Source: Segnochrobactrum spirostomi
Lineage (GTDB): Bacteria; Pseudomonadota; Alphaproteobacteria; Rhizobiales; Segnochrobactraceae
Direction: 5' to 3'
Length of the DNA: 64,000 bases
Assembly: GCF_009600605.1 (NCBI RefSeq)
Contig: NZ_VWNA01000001.1
Location: 1,770,001-1,834,000 of the forward strand
The position numbers were made by a program, and so were the translations under genes. Shown here one piece after another: positions 50,880-60,972 of the stretch. Within the stretch, counting starts at the first letter, position 1. Every line of letters starts with the position of its first letter. The notes under the pieces were generated by a model, which was not told the origin of the DNA, made no database searches, and saw only the letters and a program-made list of their open reading frames with translations.

Positions 50880-51761
50880 ATGCTCGCCCAACAGCTCGTC
50901 AACGCCCTCTCCCTCGGCTGCGTCTATGCCTTGTTCGCGCTCGGCTTCACGCTGGTGTTCGGGGTGCTCGGCATCATCAACCTGTCCCACGGGGCGGTCT
51001 TCATGGTGGGAGCCTATGCGGCGCTCGAGGCGGTGACGGCGCTCGACCTGCCGCTTGCCGCCGCGCTCGTGCTCGCCTTCGTGGCGAGCGGGGTGCTCGG
51101 GCTTCTCATCGATCTTCTGGTGCTCGCACCGCTCAGGCGGCGAAACGCCCCCCATCTCATTCCGATGATCGCGACGATCGGCTGCGCCATCGCCCTCAAC
51201 AGCGCGGCCCAGGGGCTGTTCGGCGCCGACAATCTGCGCTTTCCCGACGGGCTGGTGCCGAGCGACGCGCTCAGCCTCGGCGACATCACCGTGACGCCGG
51301 TCGAGATCGGCATCGTCGTCGCCTCGTTCGTCATCATGGCGCTGATGCTGATCGTGCTGCGCCGCAGCCAGGTCGGCCGGGCGCTGCGCGCCATCGCCGA
51401 ATCCCCAAAGGCCGCCGCCCTGCTCGGCATCAATGTCGAAGGCCTGTTCCGCGCCACCTCGTTCATCGCCGCCGGGCTCGGCGGCGCGGCGGGCGTGATG
51501 ATCGGGCTCTATTCCAACGCGGTCTATCCGCTGATGGGCCAGCCGATGCTGCACAAGGGCATCGCCGTCATCATCCTCGGCGGCATGGGCGACATCCGCG
51601 GCGCCCTGATCGGCGGCCTCTTCCTCGGCTTCGCCGAGGTGTTCGCGGTCGCCTATGTCGGCTCGACCATGCGCGACGCGGTCGCCTTCGGGCTCCTGTT
51701 CCTGATCCTGCTCGTCCGCCCCCAGGGGCTGTTCGGCAAGGTCGCCGAGCGCAAGGCCTGA
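50880..51761 (+). CDS. livH: Branched-chain amino acid permease LivH
   Basis: 293 residues from ATG 50880, the natural start (MLAQQLVNALSLGCVYALFA). The family pattern LGFTLVFGVLGIINLSHG and the EEAVRGA-like loop (RALRAIAESPKAAALLGIN) are present, with about eight membrane segments. It pairs with LivM. The reading frame stays open upstream to 50751, but that stretch lacks an RBS and is repeat-adjacent. Confidence 0.93.
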   Translation: MLAQQLVNALSLGCVYALFALGFTLVFGVLGIINLSHGAVFMVGAYAALEAVTALDLPLAAALVLAFVASGVLGLLIDLLVLAPLRRRNAPHLIPMIATIGCAIALNSAAQGLFGADNLRFPDGLVPSDALSLGDITVTPVEIGIVVASFVIMALMLIVLRRSQVGRALRAIAESPKAAALLGINVEGLFRATSFIAAGLGGAAGVMIGLYSNAVYPLMGQPMLHKGIAVIILGGMGDIRGALIGGLFLGFAEVFAVAYVGSTMRDAVAFGLLFLILLVRPQGLFGKVAERKA

Positions 51762-51765
51762 CCCG

Positions 51766-52644
51766 ATGGACGCGCTTTCCGCTCATTTCGACGAGTTCTG
51801 GTCGGTCTATTCGAACCTCGTCCTCTCGCTCGGCATCAACGCCCTGCTCGCCCTGTCGATCTGGCTGACGCTCGCCTGCGGCCTGCTCGCCATGGCGAAC
51901 GCCGCCTTCATGGGCATCGGCGCCTACACCGCCGCCCTGATGACGATGAACTACGACACGCCGTTCGCCGCCTCGCTCGCCGGCGGCATGATCGCGCCGG
52001 CCTTCGTCGCCCTCGTCATCGGCATCCCGGTGCTGCGCCTCAACGGCGTCTATCTCGCCATGGCGACGCTCGGTTTCGGCGAGGTGGTGCGCGTCGTCAT
52101 CCTCAACACGGAGGACCTGACCGGCGGCGCGCTCGGCCTCAACGGCATCCCCCAGCTCACCGAATGGTGGCACGTGGCGCTCGCCGTCATCGTCGTCGTC
52201 TTCGTGCTGCACCGCCTCAAGGTCTCGAAGGTCGGCCGCGCCTTCGAGGCGATCAAGGCGGACGAGACCGCGGCCTCGCTGATGGGCATCGACGTGCGCG
52301 CCCACAAGCTCCTCGCCTTCGTGCTCGGCGGCGCGATCGCCGGGCTCGCCGGGGCGCTCAACGCCCACCTGACCTTCTTCATCGGCCCGCAGGAATACGG
52401 CTTCGACCGCGGCGTCGAAATCCTGACCATGGCGATCCTCGGCGGCACCGGCGGCATCGCCGGCCCGGTCATCGGCGCGGTGTTCCTGACGCTGCTGCCG
52501 GAAGTGCTGCGCGGCCTGTCCGATTTCCGCACCATCGTGAACGGGCTGATCCTCGTCGTCGTCGTGCTGTTCCTGCCCAAGGGGCTGTGGGACCCGGCGC
52601 GGTTCCGCCGCCTCTTCGGCCGCCGCGAGGTGCGCCCGTGCTGA
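51766..52644 (+). CDS. livM: Branched-chain amino acid permease LivM
   Basis: 292 residues. Partner permease with FEAIKADETAASLMGIDV and GGTGGIAGPVIGAVFL, the conserved cytosolic loop and pore segments. It begins 4 nt after livH and its stop overlaps the livG start (GTGCTGA). Confidence 0.93.
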   Translation: MDALSAHFDEFWSVYSNLVLSLGINALLALSIWLTLACGLLAMANAAFMGIGAYTAALMTMNYDTPFAASLAGGMIAPAFVALVIGIPVLRLNGVYLAMATLGFGEVVRVVILNTEDLTGGALGLNGIPQLTEWWHVALAVIVVVFVLHRLKVSKVGRAFEAIKADETAASLMGIDVRAHKLLAFVLGGAIAGLAGALNAHLTFFIGPQEYGFDRGVEILTMAILGGTGGIAGPVIGAVFLTLLPEVLRGLSDFRTIVNGLILVVVVLFLPKGLWDPARFRRLFGRREVRPC

Positions 52645-53426
52645 GGCTCGACACGGTTTCCAAGCGCTTCGGCGGCCTCAAGGTGCTCGAAGACGTCAGC
52701 CTCGAGGTGCCCGAGGGCGAGATCTTCGGGCTGATCGGGCCGAACGGCGCCGGCAAGACGACGGTGTTCAACCTCATCACCGGCCTGATCGCGCCGACCT
52801 CGGGCGCGATCACCCTCGACGGCACCTCGCTCGTCGGGCTGCCGCCCCACAAGATCACCCGGCGCGGGATCGCCCGCACCTTCCAGAACATCCGCATCTT
52901 CAAGGAGATGAGCCTCATCGAGAACGTTCTCGTCGGGGTTCACCGCCACATCCGCTACGGCGCGGCCGGCCTCCTCTTCTCGCTGCCCGGCTACCGCGCG
53001 GCCGAGCGCGGCGCCCGCGAGCGCGCCCACGAGCTGCTCGGCTGGGTCGGCCTCGACGCCAAGGCCTCCGAGATCGCCGACAACCTCTCCTACGGCGAGC
53101 AGCGGCGGCTCGAGATCGCCCGCGCCCTCGCCACCGAGCCGAAGCTACTCCTGCTCGACGAGCCGGTCGCCGGCATGAACCCGGCCGAGAAGACCGAGCT
53201 GATGGAGGCGATCACCGCCATCAACCGCCGCGGCTTCACCATCTTCATGATCGAGCACGACATGCGCTTCGTGATGGGCCTGTGCCGGCGCATCGCCGTC
53301 CTCAATTTCGGCAGCATCATCACCTGCGACCGGCCGGAGGCCGTGCGCGCCGACCCGCGCGTCATCGAGGCCTATCTCGGCCGCGACGACGACGCGCCGG
53401 TGAGGGGCGCGGAGGCCGGTCGATGA
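52638..53426 (+). CDS. livG: Branched-chain amino acid ABC transporter ATPase LivG
   Basis: 262 residues from GTG 52638. Walker [25 protein letters not shown] signature and [12 protein letters not shown] Walker B are intact; [12 protein letters not shown] (Q-loop) is the LivG pattern. It overlaps livM and livF (ATGA). Confidence 0.94.
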   Translation: MLRLDTVSKRFGGLKVLEDVSLEVPEGEIFGLIGPNGAGKTTVFNLITGLIAPTSGAITLDGTSLVGLPPHKITRRGIARTFQNIRIFKEMSLIENVLVGVHRHIRYGAAGLLFSLPGYRAAERGARERAHELLGWVGLDAKASEIADNLSYGEQRRLEIARALATEPKLLLLDEPVAGMNPAEKTELMEAITAINRRGFTIFMIEHDMRFVMGLCRRIAVLNFGSIITCDRPEAVRADPRVIEAYLGRDDDAPVRGAEAGR

Positions 53427-54136
53427 GCGCGCTTCTCGAAGTCTCCGGCCTCGCCGTCGCGTACGGCCACGTCCAGGCCGTGAAGGGCATCGATTTCTCC
53501 CTCGCCAAGGGCGAAGTGACGACCCTCGTCGGTGCCAACGGCGCCGGCAAGTCGACCACCCTGCTCGCCCTCTCCGGCCTGGTGCCGAAGGCGGCCGGCA
53601 GCATCCGCTTCGAGGGCGAGGACATCACGCGTCTTCCCGCCCACCGCATCGTCGACCGCGGCATCGTCCAAGTCGCCGAGGGCCGGGCGATCCTCACCAC
53701 CATGAGCGTGCGCGAGAACCTCGAACTCGGCGCCTATCGCCGCCGCGACCGGGCGGCCGCGAAGGCCGATTTCGACCGCATGCTCGATCTCTTCCCGCGC
53801 CTCAAGGAGCGGCTCGACGGCACGGCGGGCAACCTGTCGGGCGGCGAACAGCAGATGCTCGCGATCGCCCGCGCGCTGATGGCCCGTCCGCGCCTCCTCC
53901 TTCTCGACGAGCCCTCGATGGGCCTCGCGCCGCTGATCGTGCAGGAGATCTTCCGCATTCTCGCCGCCATCAACGCCGAGGGGCTGACGGTCTTCCTCGT
54001 CGAGCAGAACGTGCGCCAGGCGCTCAAGCTCGCCCGCCGCGCCTACGTGCTCGAAACCGGCGAGATCGTGCTCGACGGCACCGGCGCCGAACTCCTCGAC
54101 CATCCCCGCGTGCTCGAAGCCTATCTCGGCGTTTGA
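53423..54136 (+). CDS. livF: Branched-chain amino acid ABC transporter ATPase LivF
   Basis: 237 residues. Walker [25 protein letters not shown] and [12 protein letters not shown] are the LivF forms. With LivG it drives the LivHM channel. It ends the transporter operon; pccB follows after 143 bp. Confidence 0.94.
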   Translation: MSALLEVSGLAVAYGHVQAVKGIDFSLAKGEVTTLVGANGAGKSTTLLALSGLVPKAAGSIRFEGEDITRLPAHRIVDRGIVQVAEGRAILTTMSVRENLELGAYRRRDRAAAKADFDRMLDLFPRLKERLDGTAGNLSGGEQQMLAIARALMARPRLLLLDEPSMGLAPLIVQEIFRILAAINAEGLTVFLVEQNVRQALKLARRAYVLETGEIVLDGTGAELLDHPRVLEAYLGV

Positions 54137-54279
54137 CGGTGGGGCGTCGGCGGAGCGAGCCCCTACCAACGGCTAATGGTGCCGCTCCGCTTGATCTGGC
54201 TCATTTCCCCGCGCCGCCCGATGCCCCATCCCACGCGAATGGGATAAGCTCGGGTGAGAAACAAGACCGGGGAAACGCC

Positions 54280-55812
54280 GTGAAGGACATTCTGGAGAAG
54301 CTCTCCGAGCGCCGGGCCAAGGCCCGGCTCGGCGGCGGCGAAGCGCGCATCGTCGCCCAGCACCGCCGCGGCAAGCTCACCGCGCGGGAGCGCATCGAGC
54401 TTCTTCTCGACGAGGGCTCCTTCGAGGAATTCGACACCTTCGTCGAGCACCGCTGCGACGATTTCGGCATGGAGAAGACGAAGGTCCCCGGCGACGGCGT
54501 CGTCACCGGCTGGGGCACCATCAACGGCCGTGTCGTCTTCGTGTTCGCCAAGGATTTCACGGTGTTCGGCGGCTCGCTGTCGGAGACCCACGCCCGCAAG
54601 ATCACCAAGATCCAGGACATGGCGCTGAAGGCGCAGGCGCCGATCATCGGCCTGTTCGATGCCGGTGGCGCCCGCATCCAAGAAGGCGTCGCGGCGCTCG
54701 CCGGCTACGGCGACGTCTTCCACCTCAACGTCGCGGCCTCCGGCGTCATCCCGCAGATCTCCGTCATTCTCGGCCCCTGCGCCGGCGGCGACGTCTATTC
54801 CCCGGCGATGACCGACTTCATCTTCATGGTGCGCGACACGAGCTACATGTTCGTGACCGGCCCGGACGTCGTGAAGACGGTGACGAACGAGACCGTGACG
54901 GCCGAGGAGCTCGGCGGTGCGAGCGTCCACACGGTGCGCTCCTCGGTCGCCGACGGGGCCTACGACAACGACGTCGAATGCCTGCTCGACATCCGCCGCT
55001 TCATGGATTTCCTGCCCTCGAACAACGTGACCGGCGTGCCCGAATGGCCGTCGTTCGACGATCCGGACCGGGCCGAGCCCTCGCTCGACACCCTGGTTCC
55101 CGACAACGCCAACAAGCCCTACGACGTCAAGGAACTGATCCTGAAGACGGTCGACGAGGGCGATTTCTTCGAGATCCAGGCGGGCTTCGCCAAGAACATC
55201 GTGATCGGCTTCGGCCGCATCGAGGGCCGCACCGTCGGCATCGTGGCGAACCAGCCGATGGTGCTCGCCGGCGTGCTCGATTCCGACGCCTCCCGCAAGG
55301 CGGCCCGCTTCGTCCGCTTCTGCGACTGCTTCGAGATCCCGATCGTCACCTTCGTCGACGTGCCGGGCTTCCTGCCGGGCACGGCGCAGGAATATGGCGG
55401 CCTCATCAAGCACGGCGCCAAGCTCCTGTTCGCCTATTCCCAGGCGACGGTGCCGAAGGTGACGGTGATCACCCGCAAGGCGTTCGGCGGCGCCTACGAC
55501 GTGATGGCCTCCAAGCATGTCGGCGCCGACGTGAACTATGCCTGGCCGACCGCCCAGATCGCGGTGATGGGCGCCAAGGGCGCGGTCGAGATCATCTTCC
55601 GCCAGGACATCGGCGATCCGGAGCTGATCGCCGCCCGCACCAAGGAATACGAGGATCGCTTCCTCTCGCCGTTCGTCGCGGCCGAGCGCGGCTATATCGA
55701 CGAGGTCATCATGCCCCGCTCGACGCGCCGCCGCCTCGCCCGGGCGCTGGCGCTGCTGCGCGACAAGGCGGTGCCGCCGCCGCGGCGCAAGCACGACAAC
55801 ATCCCGCTCTGA
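54280..55812 (+). CDS. pccB: Propionyl-CoA carboxylase beta subunit
   Basis: 510 residues from GTG 54280 ([12 protein letters not shown]). Carboxyltransferase that moves CO2 from biotin on PccA to propionyl-CoA. Features: [35 protein letters not shown], and [17 protein letters not shown] with [15 protein letters not shown]. It belongs to the valine/isoleucine/odd-chain route into methylmalonyl-CoA. Placement after a BCAA importer fits. The GTG is preceded by GGGGAAA. Confidence 0.95.
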   Translation: MKDILEKLSERRAKARLGGGEARIVAQHRRGKLTARERIELLLDEGSFEEFDTFVEHRCDDFGMEKTKVPGDGVVTGWGTINGRVVFVFAKDFTVFGGSLSETHARKITKIQDMALKAQAPIIGLFDAGGARIQEGVAALAGYGDVFHLNVAASGVIPQISVILGPCAGGDVYSPAMTDFIFMVRDTSYMFVTGPDVVKTVTNETVTAEELGGASVHTVRSSVADGAYDNDVECLLDIRRFMDFLPSNNVTGVPEWPSFDDPDRAEPSLDTLVPDNANKPYDVKELILKTVDEGDFFEIQAGFAKNIVIGFGRIEGRTVGIVANQPMVLAGVLDSDASRKAARFVRFCDCFEIPIVTFVDVPGFLPGTAQEYGGLIKHGAKLLFAYSQATVPKVTVITRKAFGGAYDVMASKHVGADVNYAWPTAQIAVMGAKGAVEIIFRQDIGDPELIAARTKEYEDRFLSPFVAAERGYIDEVIMPRSTRRRLARALALLRDKAVPPPRRKHDNIPL

Positions 55813-55929
55813 CCCAAGCCCGTCCGGATCCCCGCCATGTGCGCCGCGCGCGCCCATCCGAGACAGTGTTCGTCGGCCTGCCCGGGTGACAGCCCCGGGG
55901 GGAGCGCGGCCTCCGCCGTGGCGGGCCGC

Positions 55930-57045
55930 TCAGCCCGCCCGGTCGAGGCTTTCGACGGTGCCGAGGCCGGGGCCGCGCAGGGTCCGCTGACGGCGACCTT
56001 CCCGCTCGACCGCGCGAAAGACGCGCAGGAAATTGCCGCCGGCGAGGCCGACGACCGCGTCGTCGCTCCAGCCGCGGCGGATCATCTCGGCGATCAGGTG
56101 CGGGAAGCGGCCGACATGTTCGAGCCCGGCCGGCGTCGGCCCGCCGAAGAAGTCCGAGCCGATGCCGACGTGGGCGAGGCCGGCCTTGTCGGCGAGATAT
56201 TCGATGTGGCCGGCGAGGTCTTCGAGGCTCGCCGGGGCGGCGGGGCTCTGTGTTCCCGCCGGGCGGATGAACTTCGGCACGAAGGTCGCCATGACGATCC
56301 CGCCATTGTCCTTCACGCGGGCGAGCACGTCGTCGGGCACGTTGCGGGGGTGATCGCAGAGCGCTCGGGCGTTCGAGTGGGAGAACACGACGGGCGCGGT
56401 CGAGATATCGAGCACCTGACGCATCACGTCGGCGGAGACGTGGGCGAGGTCGACGATCATGCCGAGCCGGTTCAGTTCGGCGATGACCGCGCGGCCGAAG
56501 GCGGTGAGGCCGCCGTGGCGCGCCCGGTCGGTCGCCGAATCGACCCAGTCGAGGGATTCGTTGTGGCAGAGCGTCATCAGGCGGGCGCCGGCGGCGTGCC
56601 AGATGCGCAACGGGGCGAGGCTGTTCTCGAGCCCGACGCCGCCCTCGACGGTGATGAAGGAGGCGATCTTGCCCGCCTTCTTGGCGCGCACCACGTCGCT
56701 CGCCTTGACGGCCGGCAGGAAGGTCTCCGGGTGGGCCTCGTTCATGCGGCGGATGAGGTCGATCTGTTCGAGCACCGCGCGGCCGGGATGCGGGATCGCG
56801 GTCGGCAGGAACGCCGCCCAGAACTGCGCCGCGACCTTGCCCTCGCGCAGGCGCGGGATGTCGGTGTCGGTTTCCTGGTGGGCGCGGTTGAGATCGTAGC
56901 CGACCACGTCGCCGCGGGCGGCCTCGCGGATAACCCAGGGCAGGTCGTTGTGGCCGTCGACGAGGGGGGCGGCGTCGAGCAGCGCGAGCGCCTTGTCGAG
57001 CGCGGGATCGGACCGGCGGGCTCCGGTCGGTGCGGTTTTGCTCAC
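55930..57045 (-). CDS. Membrane-type dipeptidase (renal dipeptidase family)
   Basis: 371 residues from GTG 57045 after GGGAGAG. M19 zinc dipeptidase: VDGHNDLPW (first metal His and Asp), ITVEGGVGLENS (bridging Glu), IVDLAHVS and VFSHSNARALC (metal His), GIGSDFFGG near the end. No signal peptide is evident, so it is probably cytosolic. It splits pccB from pccA on the opposite strand. Substrate is unknown; D-amino-acid dipeptides are typical. Confidence 0.92.
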   Translation of the reverse strand: MSKTAPTGARRSDPALDKALALLDAAPLVDGHNDLPWVIREAARGDVVGYDLNRAHQETDTDIPRLREGKVAAQFWAAFLPTAIPHPGRAVLEQIDLIRRMNEAHPETFLPAVKASDVVRAKKAGKIASFITVEGGVGLENSLAPLRIWHAAGARLMTLCHNESLDWVDSATDRARHGGLTAFGRAVIAELNRLGMIVDLAHVSADVMRQVLDISTAPVVFSHSNARALCDHPRNVPDDVLARVKDNGGIVMATFVPKFIRPAGTQSPAAPASLEDLAGHIEYLADKAGLAHVGIGSDFFGGPTPAGLEHVGRFPHLIAEMIRRGWSDDAVVGLAGGNFLRVFRAVEREGRRQRTLRGPGLGTVESLDRAG

Positions 57046-57141
57046 GAATCTCTCCCTCGCCGCGATGGAAGCGCGGACCATCCTCCCTCCGCCGGCGCGG
57101 CGCAAGGGTGGCGCGCGGGCGGGCGCCACCTCCCGTCCGCA

Positions 57142-57315
57142 CGGCGCCCCACCCTCCCCTGTCAGGGGGAGGGTCGGCGGCCGAAGGCCGACGGGGTGGG
57201 GTCGCGGCGCCGCAGGCGCCGCCGGGCTGGACACGAGATCCGTTTCGCCCGTGGCACGCACCCCACCCCGCCGCTGCGCGGCGACCCTCCCCTGGCAGGG
57301 GAGGGTGGGGCGCCG
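57142..57315. repeat. Large palindromic element upstream of pccA (family B)
   Basis: The outer arms GGCGCCCCACCCTCCCCTG and CAGGGGAGGGTGGGGCGCC are exact reverse complements 174 bp apart, with inner hairpins (GGCGGCCGAAGGCCG, GCGCCGCAGGCGCC). It fills the gap between the dipeptidase and pccA starts, where no gene is present. Unrelated in sequence to family A but similar in style. Confidence 0.7.
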
Positions 57316-57412
57316 TGTTTTTGGTTTCGGGCGTTTGTCGATCTCGCCCCACCCCCACCCCGCCTTCCCTCGTTTCCACGCTCTCCCCCTCGCATAAGAA
57401 GAAGCACGCGGC

Positions 57413-59418
57413 ATGTTCCAGAAGATCCTGATCGCCAACCGCGGGGAAATCGCCTGCCGGATCATCCGCACCGCGCGGCGCCTCGGCATCAAGACCGTCG
57501 CGGTCTATTCCGAAGCCGATCGCGATGCGCTCCATGTCGAGATGGCCGACGAGGCGGTCGCCATCGGGCCGGCGGCGGCGGCGCAATCCTATCTCTCGAT
57601 CGAGCGCATCGTGGAGGCGTGCCGCACAACCGGTGCCGAGGCGGTGCATCCGGGCTACGGCTTCCTGTCGGAGCGCGCCGCCTTCGCCGAGGCGCTCGAG
57701 GCCGCCGGCATCGTCTTCATCGGTCCGAACCCCAAGGCCATCGAGGCGATGGGCGACAAGATCGAATCGAAGAAGTTCGCGGCCGCCGCGAACGTCTCCA
57801 CCGTGCCCGGCCATCTCGGCATCATCGAAAGCCCGGAGGAGGCCGTCACGATCGCCGGGCGGATCGGCTATCCGGTGATGATCAAGGCGAGCGCCGGCGG
57901 CGGCGGCAAGGGCATGCGCGTCGCCTTCTCCGACGGCGAGGTGCACGAAGGCTTCGCCCGCGCCCGCTCGGAGGCGGCGTCCTCGTTCGGCGACGACCGC
58001 GTCTTCATCGAGAAGTTCATCACCAATCCCCGCCACATCGAGATCCAGGTCCTCGCCGACAAGCACGGCAACGTCGTCTATCTCGGCGAGCGCGAATGCT
58101 CGGTGCAGCGGCGCAACCAGAAGGTCATCGAGGAGGCCCCCTCGCCGCTCCTCGACGCCGAGACGCGGCGCATCATGGGCGAGCAGGCCGTCGCCCTCGC
58201 CCGCGCGGTGGGCTACGATTCCGCCGGAACGGTCGAGTTCGTCGCCGGGCAGGACCGGTCCTTCTACTTCCTCGAAATGAACACCCGCCTCCAGGTGGAG
58301 CACCCGGTGACCGAGCTCGTCACCGGGCTCGACCTCGTCGAGGAGATGATCCGCATCGCCGCCGGTGAGCCGCTCCGCTTCGGGCAGGCCGACGTGCGGC
58401 TCGACGGCTGGGCGGTGGAGAGCCGCATCTACGCCGAGGACCCGACCCGCAACTTCCTGCCCTCGACCGGCCGGCTCGTGACCTATCGTCCGCCCGCCGA
58501 GGGGACGAGCGGCGGCGTCACCGTGCGCAACGATACCGGCGTCGAGGAGGGCGGCGAGATCTCGATCCACTACGATCCGATGATCGCCAAGCTCGTCACC
58601 CACGCACCGACGCGGAGTGCCGCGATCGAGGCCCAGGCGGCGGCGCTCGATGCTTTCGCGATCGACGGCATCCGCCACAACATTCCCTTCCTCGCCGCCC
58701 TGATGGCCCATCCGCGCTGGAAGTCGGGCGCGCTCTCGACCGGCTTCATCGCCGAGGAATTCCCGCAAGGCTTCACCCCGGCGGTGCCCGAAGGCGCGGA
58801 CGCGTTCCGCCTCGCCGCCGTCGCGGCGGTGATGGACGACACCCTGAACCGCCGCAAGCGCCGGATTTCCGGGCAGATCCGTCACGCCCACGCGGTCCGT
58901 TTCAGCCGCGACCGGGTGGTGGCGCTCGGCGCCGCGAAACGCGCCTGCGAGATCGAGGACGGGCCGGGCGAGAGCCTGATCGTCTCCTTCGCCGACGGCC
59001 CGACGCTCGCGGTCGCGAGCCGCTGGCGGCCGGGGAGCCCGGTGTGGACCGGCACCGTCGACGGCAAGCCGATCGCCGTGCAGGTGCGCCTCATCCCGGC
59101 GGCGTGCGCCTCGCCCAGGGCGGCGCGGAAGCGGAGGCGCGGGTCTATACCGGGCGCGAGGCCGAGCTCGCCGCGCTGATGCCGGTCAAGGTGCCGCCCG
59201 ACACCTCGAAATTCGTGCTCTGCCCGATGCCGGGCCTCGTCAAGGCGATCGCCGTGACCCAGGGCCAGGCGGTGAAGGCCGGTGAGATGGTGGCGATCGT
59301 CGAGGCGATGAAGATGGAGAATGTGCTGCGCGCCGAGCGGGACGGCACCGTCGCCCGGGTCGCCGCCAAGGAGGGCGACAGTCTCGCGGTCGATGCGGTG
59401 ATCCTCGAATTCGCCTGA
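57413..59418 (+). CDS. pccA: Propionyl-CoA carboxylase alpha subunit (single-base frameshift)
   Basis: Biotin carboxylase plus biotin carrier. The first part (ANRGEIACRIIRTARRLGIKT, shown in part; ATP-grasp KASAGGGGKGMR; FLEMNTRLQVEHPVTE) is intact to about residue 560. The frame then fails at PAACASP (about 59095) and stops at 59179. In the next frame the missing end appears: GGVRLAQGGAEAEARVYTG, the linker and the biotin site EAMKMEN. One added G (in CCCGG at about 59096) restores a 668-residue protein, the usual length. Confidence 0.9.
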
Positions 59419-59448
59419 TCGCGGGCGAAGTCCGAAGGAGCTGTGCCA

Positions 59449-60972
59449 ATGACGGGCGGAGCCCGAAGGAGTTGGGCGATGACGGCAAAGACGACGGCGA
59501 CAACCGAAGCGGCCGGGACCCTCCCCGCCGATCTCGACGGCCTCCTCGCCGGCTTTCCCGCGGCGACGCGGGAGGCGTGGCTGAAGGCGGTCGAACGGGT
59601 GCTGAAGGGCGCCGATTTCGACGCGACGCTGGTCACCCGCACCCGCGACGGCATCGTCGTCGCGCCCCTGGTGGCGCCCGCCCCCGGCACGCCGGCCGAC
59701 GCGATCCTGACCCGGCCGGCGGCGCCCTGGACGATCTTCCAGCGCGTCGATCACCCCGATTCCGCGGAGGCCGCCGCGCTCGCCCGCGGCGATCTCGGCG
59801 GCGGCGCGAACGGGCTGACGCTGGTGTTTTCCCGCGCCCGCTCGGCCCGCGGCTTCGGCCTGCCGGCGTCCGATCCCAAAGCGGTCGCTGACGCCCTCGA
59901 CGGCATCGCCCTCGACCAGGTGGCGCTGCGGCTCGATGCCGGGCCGGACGGGCTCGACGCGGCGCGGCAGGTGCTCGCCCTCGCCGAGCGGCAGCGCCTC
60001 GAGTTCGGAGCGCTCGACGTCGATTTCGGCTTCGACGCCTCGGGGACCGGGGCCTGGGCGGGGCAGGACGGCACGGCGCTGACCCCGGCGATCGGCGGCT
60101 TCGTCGCCGAGATCGTCGGCCGCGGCTTCAAGAGCCGCGCGCTCCTCGCCGACGGCCGGCCCTGGCACGAGGCCGGCGGCACCGAGGGCCAGGAGCTCGG
60201 AGCGGTTCTCGCGAGCGGCCTCGCCAAGCTCAAGGTGCTGACGGGTGCCGGCCTGGACATCGAGGCGGCGCGGCGCCAGATCGCCTTCCTGCTCGTCGCC
60301 GACGTCGACCTCTACGGCACCATCGCCAAGCTGCGCGCCTTCCGCCGGCTGTGGGCGCGAGTCGAGCATGCCTGCGGCCTCGCGCCCCGACCGGTCCGGC
60401 TCCACGCCGAGACCGCGTGGCGGATGATGACGCGGCGCGATCCGTGGTCGAACCTGTTGCGGACGAGTCTCGCCGTGCTCGGTGCCGGGCTCGGCGGCGC
60501 CGATGCGGTGCAGGCGACGCCCTTCACCGCGGCGCTCGGCCTGCCGGATGCCTTCGCCCGCCGCCTCGCCCGCCATCTCGGCACCCTGATGATCGAGGAG
60601 GCGAACCTGACGCGCGTCGCCGATCCGGCCGCGGGCGCCGGCGCGATCGAGGCGCTGACCGACGGCTACGAGCGCGCCGGGTGGGACGAATTCCGCGCCA
60701 TCGAGGCGGACGGCGGGCTCCTCGCGAGCCTCGCCGCCGGCCGCTTCCAGGCCCGCCTCGCGACCGCGCGCACAGGTCTCGAAGCCGAGGTCGCGGAGGG
60801 CCGCCGACCGATCGTCGGCACCACGCTGTTTCCCGATCCGCGAGAGGCGCCGGTCGCCGTGCTCGCGCCCGCACCCGATCTCGAAATCCCCGCCGGGGCC
60901 CTTCCCTCGATCCGCCTCGCCGCCCCCCACGAGGCGGGACGGGCCGCGCCCGCTCAGGAGGCCGCGCGATGA
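59449..60972 (+). CDS. mutA: Methylmalonyl-CoA mutase small subunit
   Basis: 507 residues from ATG 59449, or 497 from ATG 59479. Each ATG follows its own CCGAAGGAG site, from a local duplication (see findings). The MutA pattern is clear: [55 protein letters not shown] and [20 protein letters not shown]. It has the mutase-like barrel without a functional B12 site. It pairs with MutB as a heterodimer. Its stop overlaps the mutB start (ATGA). Confidence 0.92.
   Translation: MTGGARRSWAMTAKTTATTEAAGTLPADLDGLLAGFPAATREAWLKAVERVLKGADFDATLVTRTRDGIVVAPLVAPAPGTPADAILTRPAAPWTIFQRVDHPDSAEAAALARGDLGGGANGLTLVFSRARSARGFGLPASDPKAVADALDGIALDQVALRLDAGPDGLDAARQVLALAERQRLEFGALDVDFGFDASGTGAWAGQDGTALTPAIGGFVAEIVGRGFKSRALLADGRPWHEAGGTEGQELGAVLASGLAKLKVLTGAGLDIEAARRQIAFLLVADVDLYGTIAKLRAFRRLWARVEHACGLAPRPVRLHAETAWRMMTRRDPWSNLLRTSLAVLGAGLGGADAVQATPFTAALGLPDAFARRLARHLGTLMIEEANLTRVADPAAGAGAIEALTDGYERAGWDEFRAIEADGGLLASLAAGRFQARLATARTGLEAEVAEGRRPIVGTTLFPDPREAPVAVLAPAPDLEIPAGALPSIRLAAPHEAGRAAPAQEAAR

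Noticed and set aside
55709-58891. A 1060-residue minus-strand frame spanning the dipeptidase and pccA
   Set aside because: Outside the true dipeptidase region it is antisense to pccA and low-complexity; the dipeptidase itself is in a different frame starting at 57045.
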